A stretch of 64,000 bases of DNA from CAVTWS01 sp963738445 (lineage in GTDB: Bacteria; Actinomycetota; Acidimicrobiia; Acidimicrobiales; SHLQ01). The stretch is from assembly GCA_963738445.1 (NCBI GenBank), contig CAVTWS010000010.1, positions 114,822 through 178,821 on the forward strand. The letters are read 5' to 3'. The position numbers were made by a program, and so were the translations under genes. Under the pieces are notes generated by a model, which did no database searches, had not been told where the DNA came from, and saw nothing but the letters and a program-made list of their open reading frames with translations. Shown here in pieces: positions 55,431 through 64,000 of the stretch (the first letter of the stretch is position 1; each line of letters starts with the position of its first letter).

Positions 55431-55895
55431 TCACCGCTGAACAACGTCTCCCACGCCGTCAGCGTGCCCCAGTGCTCCCAAACCCGATCGATCAGGCCCG
55501 TCGTCGTCGAACCGGAAGAGGAAGCCGTAGACGTTCTCGTAGTCGCGGCCCCGCAGGGTCGTGGCCCGGTAGGTGTGATGCCGGAACACGTACGGCCCAT
55601 CGGCGAGCACGTGCACGTCGTGGAATTCCGTGGTCGAGAGGTCGTAGCGGTCGACCTTGCGGCCCGACACCGGCCGGGGCGCCGGGGCCCGTCCGAGGAT
55701 GTGATCGCCGATCTCCTGGCGGCCGCGGAACACGGTCTGACCGGGCGCACCGGGGAACTTGCCCATGCCGTTCCACCACTCGCAGTCCTCACTCATGAGG
55801 GTGAGGCGGTCGATCGGCGCCTCGCCGAAGAACTGGTCCTGCACGACGGCGAGGTTTCGGGTCCGGATGTCGCTGTCCGCGACCTCGGGGGCCAT
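55431..55895 (-). CDS. SnoaL-like/nuclear transport factor 2-fold protein
   Basis: About 150 residues from ATG 55893-55895, overlapping the enoyl-CoA hydratase end by a few bases. It opens MAPEVADSDIRTRNLAVVQDQFFGEAPID and has LMSEDCEWWNGMGKFPGAPGQTVFRGRQEI, then FHDVHVLADGPYVFRHHTY and ENVYGFLFRFDDDG. This is the cone-shaped SnoaL/NTF2 layout of small ester cyclases or isomerases. A one-base shift near 55500 leads to IDRVWEHWGTLTAW, the usual C-terminal strand, so the true end lies close to 55430. Confidence 0.75.
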   Translation of the reverse strand: MAPEVADSDIRTRNLAVVQDQFFGEAPIDRLTLMSEDCEWWNGMGKFPGAPGQTVFRGRQEIGDHILGRAPAPRPVSGRKVDRYDLSTTEFHDVHVLADGPYVFRHHTYRATTLRGRDYENVYGFLFRFDDDGPDRSGLGALGHADGVGDVVQR

Positions 55896-55896
55896 G

Positions 55897-56706
55897 TCAG
55901 CTGTCCTCCGACCGGGTTCCACCCGTGACGGCGCGGCTGTAGGCGGCCATGTAGTCCTGGACTTCCCGGGTCTGGGCTCCGAGCTCCTGGTTGCGGTTCT
56001 CCATCGCCAACGCGGCCTGGAGGCTGGGCGCCTCGAGGTTGTGCCACATCACCTCTTTGGTGCGGCGCAGGCCGAACGAGGTGAAGCTCGCCACGCCCGA
56101 AGCCAGCGCTACGGCGGCCGACGCCAACTCGTCATCCGTGTGGATCCGGGAGACGAGCCCGAGCCGGCAGGCCTCGTCGGCCCCGATGGTGCGACCGGTG
56201 AGGATCAGGTCGAACGCGTGTGACGCGCCGATGAGCCGGGGCAGGAAGTAGGTGATGCCGACATCGGTACCGGTGAGGCCGGTCTTGATGAACGCGGAGC
56301 AGAAGGTCGCCGAGGAGGAGGCCACCCGCAGGTCGCACGCTGCGGCGAGGGCGAGACCGCCGCCGAATGCCGGACCGTTGACGCACGCCACGACGACCTG
56401 GGGCAGGTCGTGGAGGTGCTGGGTCAGGTTGGCGAGGAAGGCTTGACCGGTGATGCCGGCGTGGCGGTGACGGTGGGTTCCGACATCGGGCACGGCTCCG
56501 AAGTCCCGGAGGTCGAGTCCGGCGCAGAACCCCCGACCGGCGCCGGTGAGGATGACCACCCGGCAGTCGTCGTCGTCCGCCACGGCGTCGAGCGTGTCGT
56601 GGAGCTCGGACACCAGGTCGTAGTTCAAGGCGTTGAGCCGCTCGGGCCGGTTCAAGGTGATGCGCGCCACCCGTTCGGCCGGGTGGTCGAGGGCGACGGC
56701 GGTCAT
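55897..56706 (-). CDS. Enoyl-CoA hydratase/isomerase family protein
   Basis: 269 residues. Crotonase signature: ITLNRPERLNALNYDLVSEL, ILTGAGRGFCAGLDLRDFG (first oxyanion-hole region), and VVACVNGPAFGGGLALAAACDLRVASSSATF with IKTGLTGTDVGITYFLPRLIG. The residue after TGLTG is Asp where a catalytic Glu is common, so it may be an isomerase or hydrolase rather than a hydratase. It heads an operon with the SnoaL-like and nitroreductase genes. Confidence 0.9.
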   Translation of the reverse strand: MTAVALDHPAERVARITLNRPERLNALNYDLVSELHDTLDAVADDDDCRVVILTGAGRGFCAGLDLRDFGAVPDVGTHRHRHAGITGQAFLANLTQHLHDLPQVVVACVNGPAFGGGLALAAACDLRVASSSATFCSAFIKTGLTGTDVGITYFLPRLIGASHAFDLILTGRTIGADEACRLGLVSRIHTDDELASAAVALASGVASFTSFGLRRTKEVMWHNLEAPSLQAALAMENRNQELGAQTREVQDYMAAYSRAVTGGTRSEDS

Positions 56707-56845
56707 GCGTGGTCTCTCCGGTTCGCTACGTCACCGTGGGTGCGGCATCGGTCCACGGCCATGACACTCCCTCACGAGCCCTCGCAACGTCCAGTCCCGA
56801 AGCCCCCGAGCGCCCCGCGAGCCCCCCGAACCACACCTCAGTCGG

Positions 56846-56893
56846 TTCTGGGAGACCAACCGGTCGCGTACGCGACCGGTTGGTCTCCCAGAA
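56846..56893. repeat. Perfect 48-bp palindrome
   Basis: TTCTGGGAGACCAACCGGTC reads into GCGTACGC at the centre and back out as the exact complement, ending at AGAA 56893. Its right half recurs with one mismatch at 19481-19505. Unlike that copy, this one lies in a divergent gap, 140 bp from the enoyl-CoA hydratase start and 50 bp before the DegT-family start, so it is badly placed for a terminator. Confidence 0.95.
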
Positions 56894-56942
56894 TGAATAG
56901 ATGAATCAGGGACCGGGAGTCCGGTGGAGGAGGATCAAACCG

Positions 56943-58150
56943 ATGGAACGTGTCTTCTACTCCAGCAGCGTGCACGACGAGGCCGAGATCGCCGCGGTCG
57001 TGGAGGTGTTGCGCTCCGGACCGCAGGGGCTGTGGCCCGGCCGCCGGGTGACGGCGATGGAACGCCAGGTCGCCGAGCTGTTCGGCAAGGCGCGGGGCGT
57101 GATGTGCAACTCCGGTTCGTCGGCGCTCTACCTGGCGCTCGAGCTGCTCGACCTGCCGCCCGGCGCCGAAGTCGTGACCTGCGCGCTCACGTTCTCGACC
57201 GACGTCGCCCCCATCATCCGCGGCGGGTGGGTGCCGGCGTTCGTCGACTGCGAGCTCGACACCTTCTGCATCGACGTCGCCGCGATCGAGGAGATGATCT
57301 CCGACCGCACCGGCGCGCTGCTGGTGCCGAACCTCGTCGGCAACTGCCCCGATTGGGATGCCATCGCCGCGATCGCGGCGCGGCACGGCCTCCCGATCAT
57401 CGAGGACTCGTGTGACACGCTCGGCGCACGTCTCCGGGGCCGGCCGACGGGCGAGCGCTCCACCCTGTCGGTCACCAGCTTCGCCAACTCGCACATCATC
57501 ACCTGCGCCGGCAACGGCGGCATGGTCATGACCGACGATGACCGCTGGCGCGACCGCGCGCTCATGCTGCGCCGATGGGGGCGCCGGTCCGAGCTCCAGT
57601 ACTACGGATCCCGCAAGCAGGAGCGGAACTTCTGGGAGGACCTCGACGGCATCGAGTACGACAACCAGTTCATCTTCGACGAGGTGGCCTGGAACTTCGA
57701 GCCGTCCGAGATGGGCGCGGCGTTCGGGCTGGAGCAGCTCAAGAAGCTGCCCGGGAACCTGGCCCGCCGCCAGCGCCACTTCGCCCGCTACACCGAGTTC
57801 TTCTCGCACCTACCAGGATCGATTCGTGCTCCCGCGCCAGAGCCCCGAGCTGGAGACGGCGTGGCTCGGCTTACCCGCTCGTCATCCGCCCCGACGCCGG
57901 CTTCGCCCGTCCCGACCTGCAGCGCCACCTCGACGACCGCGGCATCGACACCCGCACCATCTGGACCGGCAACGTGACCCGACAACCCATGCTCCACGGC
58001 GCGACCTATCGCCAACCCGAGGGCGGGGCGCCGAGGGCGGACGAGGTCATGGCGCGTGGCGTGCTGTTGCCCCTGAGCCACGCCATCGACGACGAGACGC
58101 TCGAACACGTCCTCGACGTCGTCGCCGACTTCCTCCGCTTACCCGAGTGA
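56943..58150 (+). CDS. DegT/DnrJ-family PLP enzyme with His at the lysine position (ColD/RfbH-like 3-dehydratase; two frameshifts)
   Basis: About 402 residues from ATG 56943, with GGAGGAGG upstream. The fold is that of DegT/DnrJ/EryC1 enzymes: CNSGSSALYLALELLDLPPG, VTCALTFSTDVAPII, D155 in EDSCD for the PLP ring. In place of S-F-x-x-x-K it has SFANSH, so H184 replaces the Schiff-base lysine, as in ColD and RfbH, which remove the 3-hydroxyl of 4-keto-6-deoxy sugars. The Cys set of the iron-sulfur E1 enzymes is absent (WGRRSELQYYGSRKQERNF), which favours the ColD type. One-base shifts near 57815 and 57865 split the end. Confidence 0.8.
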
Positions 58151-58249
58151 CCGCCGTCTCCTCTAGGATATGAGAACCAGCATTAGATCGCCGCCCGGCC
58201 CGGTCTGGCCCCGAGGCGAATCGATCCTGACCTACGGACAAGGACCCCC

Positions 58250-59479
58250 ATGGAGTTCGGCATCTTCTTCAACGGCTACATCCCGGGCCCGGGCGCGCAC
58301 GAGACCGAGTGGGAGCACACCAAGCTGATGCGCGAGGCGGAGTACGCGGTCTTCGCCGACAAGCACAACTGGAAGTACGCCTGGTTCGGCGAGCACCACG
58401 CGCTTGGCCGAGTACAGCCACATGTCGGCCCCCGAGGTCGTCATGGGCTGGGTCGCCGCCCAGACCGACTACATCCACCTGGCCAGCGGCATCAACAGCC
58501 TGTCGCCCCGCAAGGAGCACCCGGTCCGCTACGCCGAGCGGGCCGCCATGCTCGATCACGTCACCAACCGCCGCTACGAGTGGGGCACCGGCCGCGGCGC
58601 CGGCAGCCACGAGATGGCCAGCTTCAACATCCTCGACAAGGACTCCACCAAACCCGAGTGGGAGGAGGTCGTCCGCGAGGTCCCGCGCATGTGGGAGCAG
58701 GTCGACTACGAATACCACGGCGAGCACTTCACCGTTCCGACGCCCCACAACATCCTGCCCAAGCCCTACGGCCAGGGCCATCCGCCGATCTGGGTGGCCT
58801 GCGGCAACCCGCCCACCTTCGCCCGGGCCGGCGAGCTCGGCATCGGCGCCATCGCCTTCAACTTCGAGCCCATCTACAACCTGAAGGGGCGCATCGACGC
58901 CTACAAGGAGGGCATCGCCAACTGCACCGAGCCGCTCGGCCAGTTCATGAACGACAACATCATGATGACCAACGGCGGTGATCTGCTTCGAGGACCGCAA
59001 GCGGGCCCGCCAGCGCGGCCCTGGAGCGGCTCAGCAGCTACCTCGTCACCATGGTGAACCTGTACCACGACACCATGCCGAAGTCGCCCGACGCCATCAC
59101 CTGGCCCGAGACCGCGATCCGCCTGGGCGACATCGCCGGCTCGGATCCCGAGGCGTTCCTCGACCAGCTCATCGAGGGCGGCTACATGATGGTCGGCAAC
59201 CCCGACGAGGTGTCCGAGCAGCTCGAGGCCTACAAGTCCGTCGGCTGCGACCAGCTCGTCTTCGGCATCCCGGGCGACTTCCACCACGACGAGGTGCTCG
59301 AGATGATCGAGCTCTTCGGCGACAAGGTCATCCCGGAGCACGACCCCGATCGCGTCCACTCGACCGACCAGTACCGGGCCACGGCCAAGCCCAAGTACCC
59401 GCGTTTCAACCAGCCGCTGCCCGACATCGAGTGGCCGACCGTCATCCCCGTCACCGCGTCCGGCTCCCGCCCCAGCTGA
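58250..59479 (+). CDS. LLM-class (luciferase-like) oxidoreductase (frameshifted)
   Basis: About 410 residues from ATG 58250. MEFGIFFNGYIPG, YAWFGEHHAL, then after a shift near 58402 AEYSHMSAPEVVMGWVAAQT, IHLASGINSLSPRKEHPVRYAERAAMLDH, RYEWGTGRGAGSHE, PKPYGQGHPPIWVACGNP and, after shifts near 58975 and 59010, LVTMVNLYHDTMPK and QLVFGIPGDFHHDEVLEMIELFG. It is a paralogue of the gene at 9530, with the same EHH...EYSHxSAPE pattern. Flavin or F420-dependent oxidation or hydroxylation is likely; the substrate is unknown. Confidence 0.82.
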
Positions 59480-59502
59480 CCGGCGCCGGTAAGGTGCGCT
59501 CC

Positions 59503-60048
59503 ATGAGCGCCATCATCGACATCCCCGTCTCCACCATCACCGGTTCCCCGAGCAGCCTGGGCGACTACGCCGGCCAGGTACTGCTCGTGGTGAACGTGGC
59601 CTCCCAATGCGGCCTCACCCCGCAGTACGAAGGCCTCGAGGCGCTGTATCGCCGCTACCAGGACCGGGGCTTCGCCGTGCTCGGCTTCCCGGCCAACAAC
59701 TTCGGGGCCCAGGAGCCTGGAACCGACGAGGAGATCCAGCAGTTCTGCACGACCAGCTACTCGGTCGGCTTCCCCATGTTCTCCAAGATCAGTGTCGTCG
59801 GCGCAGACCAGCACCCGCTGTACGGCGCCCTGACCACGGCCGCGCCGCGAGCCGCCGGCGAACCCGACGCCTTCCGGGAGACCCTCCGGGGGTACGGCAT
59901 GACCCCCAACGAGGACCCCGACGTCCTGTGGAACTTCGAGAAGTTCCTCGTCGGCCGCGACGGTGCCGTGATCGGGCGTTTCGCGCCCACCACGGCCCCG
60001 GACGATCCCGCTCTCGTCGCCGCCGTGGAATCCGCCCTCGCCGCGTGA
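59503..60048 (+). CDS. Glutathione-peroxidase-family thiol peroxidase
   Basis: 181 residues from ATG 59503. Peroxidatic C36 is in NVASQCGLTPQYEGLE, the Gln of the triad in LGFPANNFGAQEPG, and the Trp in LWNFEKFLVGRDG. The second Cys (EEIQQFCTTSYSVGFPMF) is at the position used for resolving by thioredoxin in bacterial enzymes. Since actinobacteria mostly lack glutathione, thioredoxin-type donors are more likely. It is the Cys form, in contrast to the peroxiredoxin at 12185. Confidence 0.92.
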   Translation: MSAIIDIPVSTITGSPSSLGDYAGQVLLVVNVASQCGLTPQYEGLEALYRRYQDRGFAVLGFPANNFGAQEPGTDEEIQQFCTTSYSVGFPMFSKISVVGADQHPLYGALTTAAPRAAGEPDAFRETLRGYGMTPNEDPDVLWNFEKFLVGRDGAVIGRFAPTTAPDDPALVAAVESALAA

Positions 60049-60049
60049 C

Positions 60050-60841
60050 TCACGCCCGCACGGGCCAGTGACGGCGCTGATATGCCGCCGCCACGCACAC
60101 CAGGAACGTCTCGGGGTGCACCGACGCCGGCAACGTCAGGTTCATCGCCGCGGCGACGCGGCGGCCGAGCGATTCGGCGAGAGACCAGCGGGCCTCGGGC
60201 GCCAGCGTCAGCACCCGGAGCAGGAACGACCGCACCAGGGTGTACTGGGCCGGCGTAAGCGATCCCACATCGAGCCCTGCGGCGTAGTGCTCCCATCCGT
60301 AGGGCGGGGCGAAGTGAACCGGCGTCGTGGTGGTGTGACCCACCCGCTCCCGGATCACGATCGTGCCGGCGGCCAGATCGCCGAGCCGCTGGTTGCTCGG
60401 CGACAGGATCATCGTCGCCATGCCGATCCCGCCCGTGCTGAAGTACACGTCGACCAGGTCGAGCATGGCTCGGGTGGCCGCGGCGCGCAGCGTGACGGGG
60501 CCGCCGGCCACCGTCACCACCCGTAGGCCCAGGACGCGTTTGCCGAGGGTCCGGCCGCGACCGAACGCTTCCATCACCGTCGGGTAGACGAACACAACGG
60601 CAAAGACGCTGACCACCACGATGATGATGGCGAGCGTGGGCGACGCCTCGACCCCGAAGGTCACGATGGCGATCAACAGCACGTAGAACATGGCGCCCAC
60701 GCACGCCACGTCGACCAGACGGGCCATGACCCGGGAGCCGAGACCGGCCAGTGGGAAGTCGAGCAGCACCGCCTCGGGGGTCACGATGCCGCGCCCGGCG
60801 CGCTCGGCCGAACGGATCCGAGCTTCGACGACCGCGCTCAC
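60050..60841 (-). CDS. RDD-family membrane protein
   Basis: 263 residues; I take GTG 60839-60841 as start, but upstream in-frame codons leave this open. The RDD domain is clear: GSRVMARLVDVACVGAMFYVLL (Arg and Asp of helix 1), YPTVMEAFGRGRTLGKRVLGLRVV and RAMLDLVDVYFSTGGIGMATMILSPSNQRLGDLAAGTIVIRER, with three helices. A C-terminal soluble part (ALAESLGRR-like, RWSLAESLGRRVAAAMNL) follows. It is divergent from the SpoIIM-like gene, its usual partner in actinobacteria. Confidence 0.87.
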   Translation of the reverse strand: MSAVVEARIRSAERAGRGIVTPEAVLLDFPLAGLGSRVMARLVDVACVGAMFYVLLIAIVTFGVEASPTLAIIIVVVSVFAVVFVYPTVMEAFGRGRTLGKRVLGLRVVTVAGGPVTLRAAATRAMLDLVDVYFSTGGIGMATMILSPSNQRLGDLAAGTIVIRERVGHTTTTPVHFAPPYGWEHYAAGLDVGSLTPAQYTLVRSFLLRVLTLAPEARWSLAESLGRRVAAAMNLTLPASVHPETFLVCVAAAYQRRHWPVRA

Positions 60842-60917
60842 GAGCGCAGGGTACCGCGACTCGCCGTCTGCCACGGTGGAGCGCCCGCCTCGACCCCCCG
60901 GTGTACCCTGCGCCCAG

Positions 60918-61932
60918 GTGGACATCGACAGGTACATCGCTGACAACGACGCGTCGTGGCGAGAGCTCGCCGAGGCGACGAGCGCCGCCTCACGGCGCGG
61001 GCGAGGGCTCGACGCGGCGGGTATCGACCGGCTGCTGGCCCTGTACCAGCGGGCATCGAGCCAGTTGTCGCACGTCCGCACGATGTACGACGACCCAACG
61101 CTCACGAGCCGCTTGACCACGCTGGTGGCCGACGCCCGGGCGGTGATCTACGGCACCCGACCCCGTTCGTGGCGGGCGCTCACCAACACCGCGAACGTAC
61201 GCGTTCCCGAACGCGGTGTGGCGCTGCCGTTGGTTCGTGGTGGCGTCGGCCGCGCTCTTCTTCGTGCCCGCGCTGATCTTCGGGATCTGGCTCGCCAACA
61301 GCGAGGTCGCCCTCGACACCGCGCTGCCGCCGGAAGCCCGAGATGTGTACATCCAGGACGAGTTCGAGGACTACTACTCCTCCGCACCCGCGGCGCAGTT
61401 CTCGACCCAGGTGCTGATCAACAACATCCAGGTGTCGTTCATCGCGTTCGCCGGGGGGATCCTCGTGTGCCTGGGCACCGTGTTCATCCTGGTCACCAAC
61501 GGCGCCCAGGTCGGCATGGTGGCCGGAGCGTTCCATCACGTCGGCGAACCGGGTCGCTTCTGGGGCCTCATCACGCCCCACGGACTCCTCGAGATCAGTG
61601 CGATCGTGATCGCCGGCGCTGCCGGGCTCCGGCTGGGCTGGACCATCATCGACCCTGGGGACCGTACCCGCACCCGCGCCGTGGCCGAGGAGGCCCGCAC
61701 CGCCGTCACCATCGTGCTCGGGCTCGTGGCCGCGTTCGTCGTCGCCGGCCTGATCGAAGGGTTCGTCACGCCGAGCGACCTTCCGACCGCGGCCCGGGTC
61801 GGTACCGGCGTCGTCGTCGAGCTGGCCTTCGTGGCCTACATCCTCACCTTCGGGCCTCGCCAACCCGCCTCCGAGCTCGCCGTCGCCCCGTTCTCAGATC
61901 ACAGAGAGCCGGTGGCTTTGATGTCGAGGTAG
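60918..61932 (+). CDS. Stage II sporulation protein M-like membrane protein (one frameshift)
   Basis: About 337 residues from GTG 60918. The soluble N-terminus (DIDRYIADNDASWRELAEATSAA; LLALYQRASSQLSHVRTMYDDPTL) matches this family. A one-base excess near 61198 shifts the frame before FVVASAALFFVPALIFGIWLA, and four more membrane segments follow, with NNIQVSFIAFAGGILVCLGTVFILVTNGAQVGMVAGAF and the LITPHGLLEISAIVIAGAAGLRLGW motif typical of SpoIIM. Its end overlaps the DUF58 gene tail-to-tail by 34 bp. The role in non-sporulating actinobacteria is unknown. Confidence 0.85.
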
Positions 61933-63212
61933 GTGTCGGCGAGCCGGGCCGCCAACTGGTCGGGCGGAGCGTCGACGACGGTCGCGCCGAGTCCGCGGAG
62001 TCGGGCGGCCGTGCGATCCCGCTGGGCCAAGGCCCCCCGGGCGGCCACGGCCCGGTAGGCGCTGGCGCCGTCGTCGGGTTCAGCGTCGGCCCAGGCCATC
62101 ACGGCCGGGTCACGCACGGCGGCGACGATCACCAGGTGGGATCGGGCGATCAACGGAAGGGCCGGGATGAGGTGGAGCGCCGCCGCCTCCTCGACGAGAT
62201 CGGTGAAGACCACGATCATCGAACGCCGCCGGAACCGCGTCATCGCCTCCACGAACCCGCGGCGATAGTCGCTCTCCACGAGCCGGGCGTCGAGGTCGAA
62301 GCAGGTCTCGAGCACCACACCGAACTGATCCGGGCCCGCAGCTGCGGACACGGTGGCGCGGATGTCGTGATCGAACGCCACCAGGCCGAACCGGTCGCCG
62401 AGCCGGGTGGCGACCGTGGTCAAAGCGAACACGGCGTCGAGCGCGTGCTCCAGGCGAGGAACCCCGTCGACCCGGCCCGCCATGAGACGACCGGTGTCGA
62501 GCAGGCCGAGGACCGTCTGATTGCGTTCGGCCCGGTAGGTGCGCACGATCGGTCGCCCGGACCGGGCGGTCGCCGCCCAGTCGATGCGGCGCGACTCGTC
62601 GCCATCGGTGTACTCGCGCAGCTGATCGAAGTCGGTGCCCCCGCCCCGACCTCGCGTCGACCGGAGCCCGACCTCGAGCAGCCGGGCCCGCTTGATGCGC
62701 AGCTCGGCCTCGTCTCGCGATCGGAATCTTGGGTGCACGCGAAGCTGACCCGCCTCGGGTCGCCGGCGTTGGCGACCGGCCAGGCGCAACGGCCCCTCGG
62801 TCCGCACGACGAGCTCGCGGAGCAGGAACCGGCCGCGGCGGGTGGGACGCACCGTGGCCTGGACCAACGCTTCGGCGCGGGGTCCGAGCACGACATGGGC
62901 GCGGCGGCTGGAGGCCCGCAACGACGGCGCCAGGTCGTCGGCGATCGCCAGGCGGGCCACCCGGTCGGTCGGGTTGACGATGCGCCACCGGAGGGAACCG
63001 GTCCCGCCCAACACGACGGCCCCCGGGAACTGGCGTTGCACCACCACAGCCCCGGGATCGGGGGCGAGGGCGACGTCGACCGCACCGGCGAGCAGGACGG
63101 CCGCCGTCACCACGATCATGCCGGCCGGCTGGTCGACGGGAACGGCCGCCGTGGCCACCGCGGTGACGGCCAACAGCACGGCGAGACGCCACGTGGGCAC
63201 CGGCCAGGTCAC
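61899..63212 (-). CDS. DUF58 protein (MoxR partner)
   Basis: 437 residues from GTG 63210-63212. Two N-terminal helices (WRLAVLLAVTAVATAAVPV; GMIVVTAAVLLAGAVDVAL) are followed by a beta domain and the DUF58 signature GTDFDQLREYTDGDESRRIDWAATARSGRPIVRTYRAERNQTV-like (about residues 215-255). A VWA-like C-terminal half has LGLLDTGRLM and FTDLVEEAAALHLIP. It acts with a MoxR ATPase on membrane or secreted enzyme complexes. It is in the same frame as the MoxR gene here, probably because of a base error at the junction. Confidence 0.9.
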   Translation of the reverse strand: MTWPVPTWRLAVLLAVTAVATAAVPVDQPAGMIVVTAAVLLAGAVDVALAPDPGAVVVQRQFPGAVVLGGTGSLRWRIVNPTDRVARLAIADDLAPSLRASSRRAHVVLGPRAEALVQATVRPTRRGRFLLRELVVRTEGPLRLAGRQRRRPEAGQLRVHPRFRSRDEAELRIKRARLLEVGLRSTRGRGGGTDFDQLREYTDGDESRRIDWAATARSGRPIVRTYRAERNQTVLGLLDTGRLMAGRVDGVPRLEHALDAVFALTTVATRLGDRFGLVAFDHDIRATVSAAAGPDQFGVVLETCFDLDARLVESDYRRGFVEAMTRFRRRSMIVVFTDLVEEAAALHLIPALPLIARSHLVIVAAVRDPAVMAWADAEPDDGASAYRAVAARGALAQRDRTAARLRGLGATVVDAPPDQLAARLADTYLDIKATGSL

Positions 63213-64000
63213 CGGGTGCCCTCCCCCACCGCGGCGGCGGCATGGGGCCCGAGAGGTACGGCGATCACCGGGCGCCGGGACCGAGAGCAGCAGCCCCTCG
63301 AGCACGGAGTCGGCGGTCACGCCGTCGAGCTCGGCTTCGGGGCGCACGACGAGACGGTGGCGAAGCGTCGGCTTGACCACCGCCTTGACCTCGTCGGGGC
63401 CGAGGTAGGAGCGCCCGGCGAGCCAGGCCCACGCCTTGGCCGCCTTGAGCAACGCCGTGGCGCCCCGCGGGGATGCTCCGAGCAGGACGGAAGGTTGCTC
63501 GCGGCTCGCCCGGCACAGGTCGACCACGTAGCCGAGGACCGCGTCGTCGACGGTGACCGCCTCGACGGCGGTGCGGGCGAGCGCCAGGTCGGCGGGTCCG
63601 GCGACCGCGCGCACCCCGGCCGCCCGTACGTCGTGGGGGTCGAGTCCTTGATCGTGACGGCGCACGACGAGGCGCTCCTGGTCGGCGGCTGGGTAACCGA
63701 CGGTCACCTTGAACAGGAATCGGTCGAGCTGGGCTTCCGGGAGTGGGTACGTGCCCTCGTACTCGATCGGGTTCTGCGTGGCGATGACACAGAACGGATC
63801 GGCGACGGCGCGGGTCTCGCCGCCGATCGACACCTGCCGCTCCTCCATCACCTCCAGCAGCGACGCCTGGGTCTTGGGTGGCGTGCGGTTGATCTCGTCC
63901 GCCAGCAACACGTTCGTGAACACCGGGCCGGGTCGGAACCGGAACCCACCCGTCGACTGTTCGTAGATCATCTGGCCGAGCACGTCGGACGGCATCAGGT
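63209..64000 (-). CDS. MoxR-family AAA ATPase, C-terminal part
   Basis: The coding sequence runs off the window end, so the N-terminus with Walker A is outside. Visible are the Walker B LLADEINRTPPKTQASLLEVMEE, the sensor-1 region ATQNPIEYEGTYPLPEAQLDRF, and the lid domain with SPRGATALLKAAKAWA and DEVKAVVKPTLRHRL, all typical of MoxR. The frame passes without a stop into the DUF58 gene. A one-base slip near 63275 (VPAPG for VPAPR-stop, or a shift leading to TGA 63209-63211 overlapping the DUF58 GTG) would restore two genes. Confidence 0.9.

Noticed and set aside
61899..63995. A true MoxR-DUF58 fusion protein
   Set aside because: The linker is low-complexity and out of keeping with either domain, the DUF58 GTG overlaps a TGA in a neighbouring frame, and indels occur nearby.
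1..64000. CRISPR arrays, insertion sequences, tRNA or rRNA genes
   Set aside because: No regularly spaced repeats, transposase-like proteins, cloverleaf-like stretches or rRNA segments were seen.

Overview
The window is high-GC DNA (roughly 68-70% by eye) from an actinobacterium. Markers are a WhiB regulator, a PknB-type kinase with PASTA repeats, coenzyme F420 genes (fbiA, fbiB) with F420/luciferase-like oxidoreductases, an Rv0909-type antitoxin, DUF5719, and GTG starts with ATGA/GTGA overlaps. Gene content and style suggest an Acidimicrobiia (Ilumatobacter-like) genome; that placement is inference. I see no tRNA, rRNA, CRISPR array or insertion sequence.

Layout. 0-5.6 kb: end of a thioredoxin-like gene, then on the minus strand a DUF5719-like secreted protein and a very large family-2 glycosyltransferase/membrane protein with an acidic insertion. 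5.8-10.7 kb (plus): GDP-6-deoxy-sugar genes (RMD-like, gmd), fbiA, fbiB and an LLM oxidoreductase, translationally coupled from the RMD-like gene to fbiB. 10.7-14.8 kb: SDR, whiB, a peroxiredoxin whose active-site codon is UGA, and two membrane proteins. 14.8-21.5 kb: aldehyde dehydrogenase, D-aminoacylase-like amidohydrolase, thiolase, a PPOX protein and a second amidohydrolase. 21.6-30.2 kb: orphan antitoxin, then an exopolysaccharide locus (Wzz-like, Wzy-like, HerA-like ATPase, polyprenyl sugar-phosphate transferase) and an MFS transporter. 30.2-35.3 kb: metY and ilvBNC with a leader-peptide attenuator. 35.4-40.3 kb: MFS, NadD-like, MATE and lipoproteins. 40.4-47.4 kb: gatCAB, SCP2-like protein and the PASTA kinase. 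47.4-55.9 kb: HAD, RlmI-like methyltransferase, ligA, mnmA, cysteine desulfurase, nitroreductase and SnoaL-like protein. 55.9-60 kb: enoyl-CoA hydratase, a DegT-family enzyme with His in place of the PLP lysine, a second LLM oxidoreductase and a glutathione peroxidase. 60-64 kb: RDD, SpoIIM-like, DUF58 and MoxR genes.

Sequence quality is uneven. Around 2.6-11.3 kb and 49.5-61.2 kb many genes, including essential single-copy ligA and mnmA, are broken by single-base indels, often in G or C runs. These look like assembly errors, so I annotate the genes as single loci with frameshifts. The 12-23 kb and 23.4-49.4 kb stretches are essentially clean.

Most interesting items: (1) a probable selenocysteine peroxiredoxin, with UGA exactly at the peroxidatic Cys codon and a SECIS-like hairpin 21 nt downstream; (2) a complete ilvBNC attenuation leader with promoter, 28-aa Ile/Leu/Val-rich peptide and terminator; (3) several 20-30 bp tandem duplications sitting on gene junctions or inside genes; (4) two copies of a 48-bp palindrome, one perfect; (5) a ColD/RfbH-like dehydratase that could act on the GDP-sugar made by gmd.
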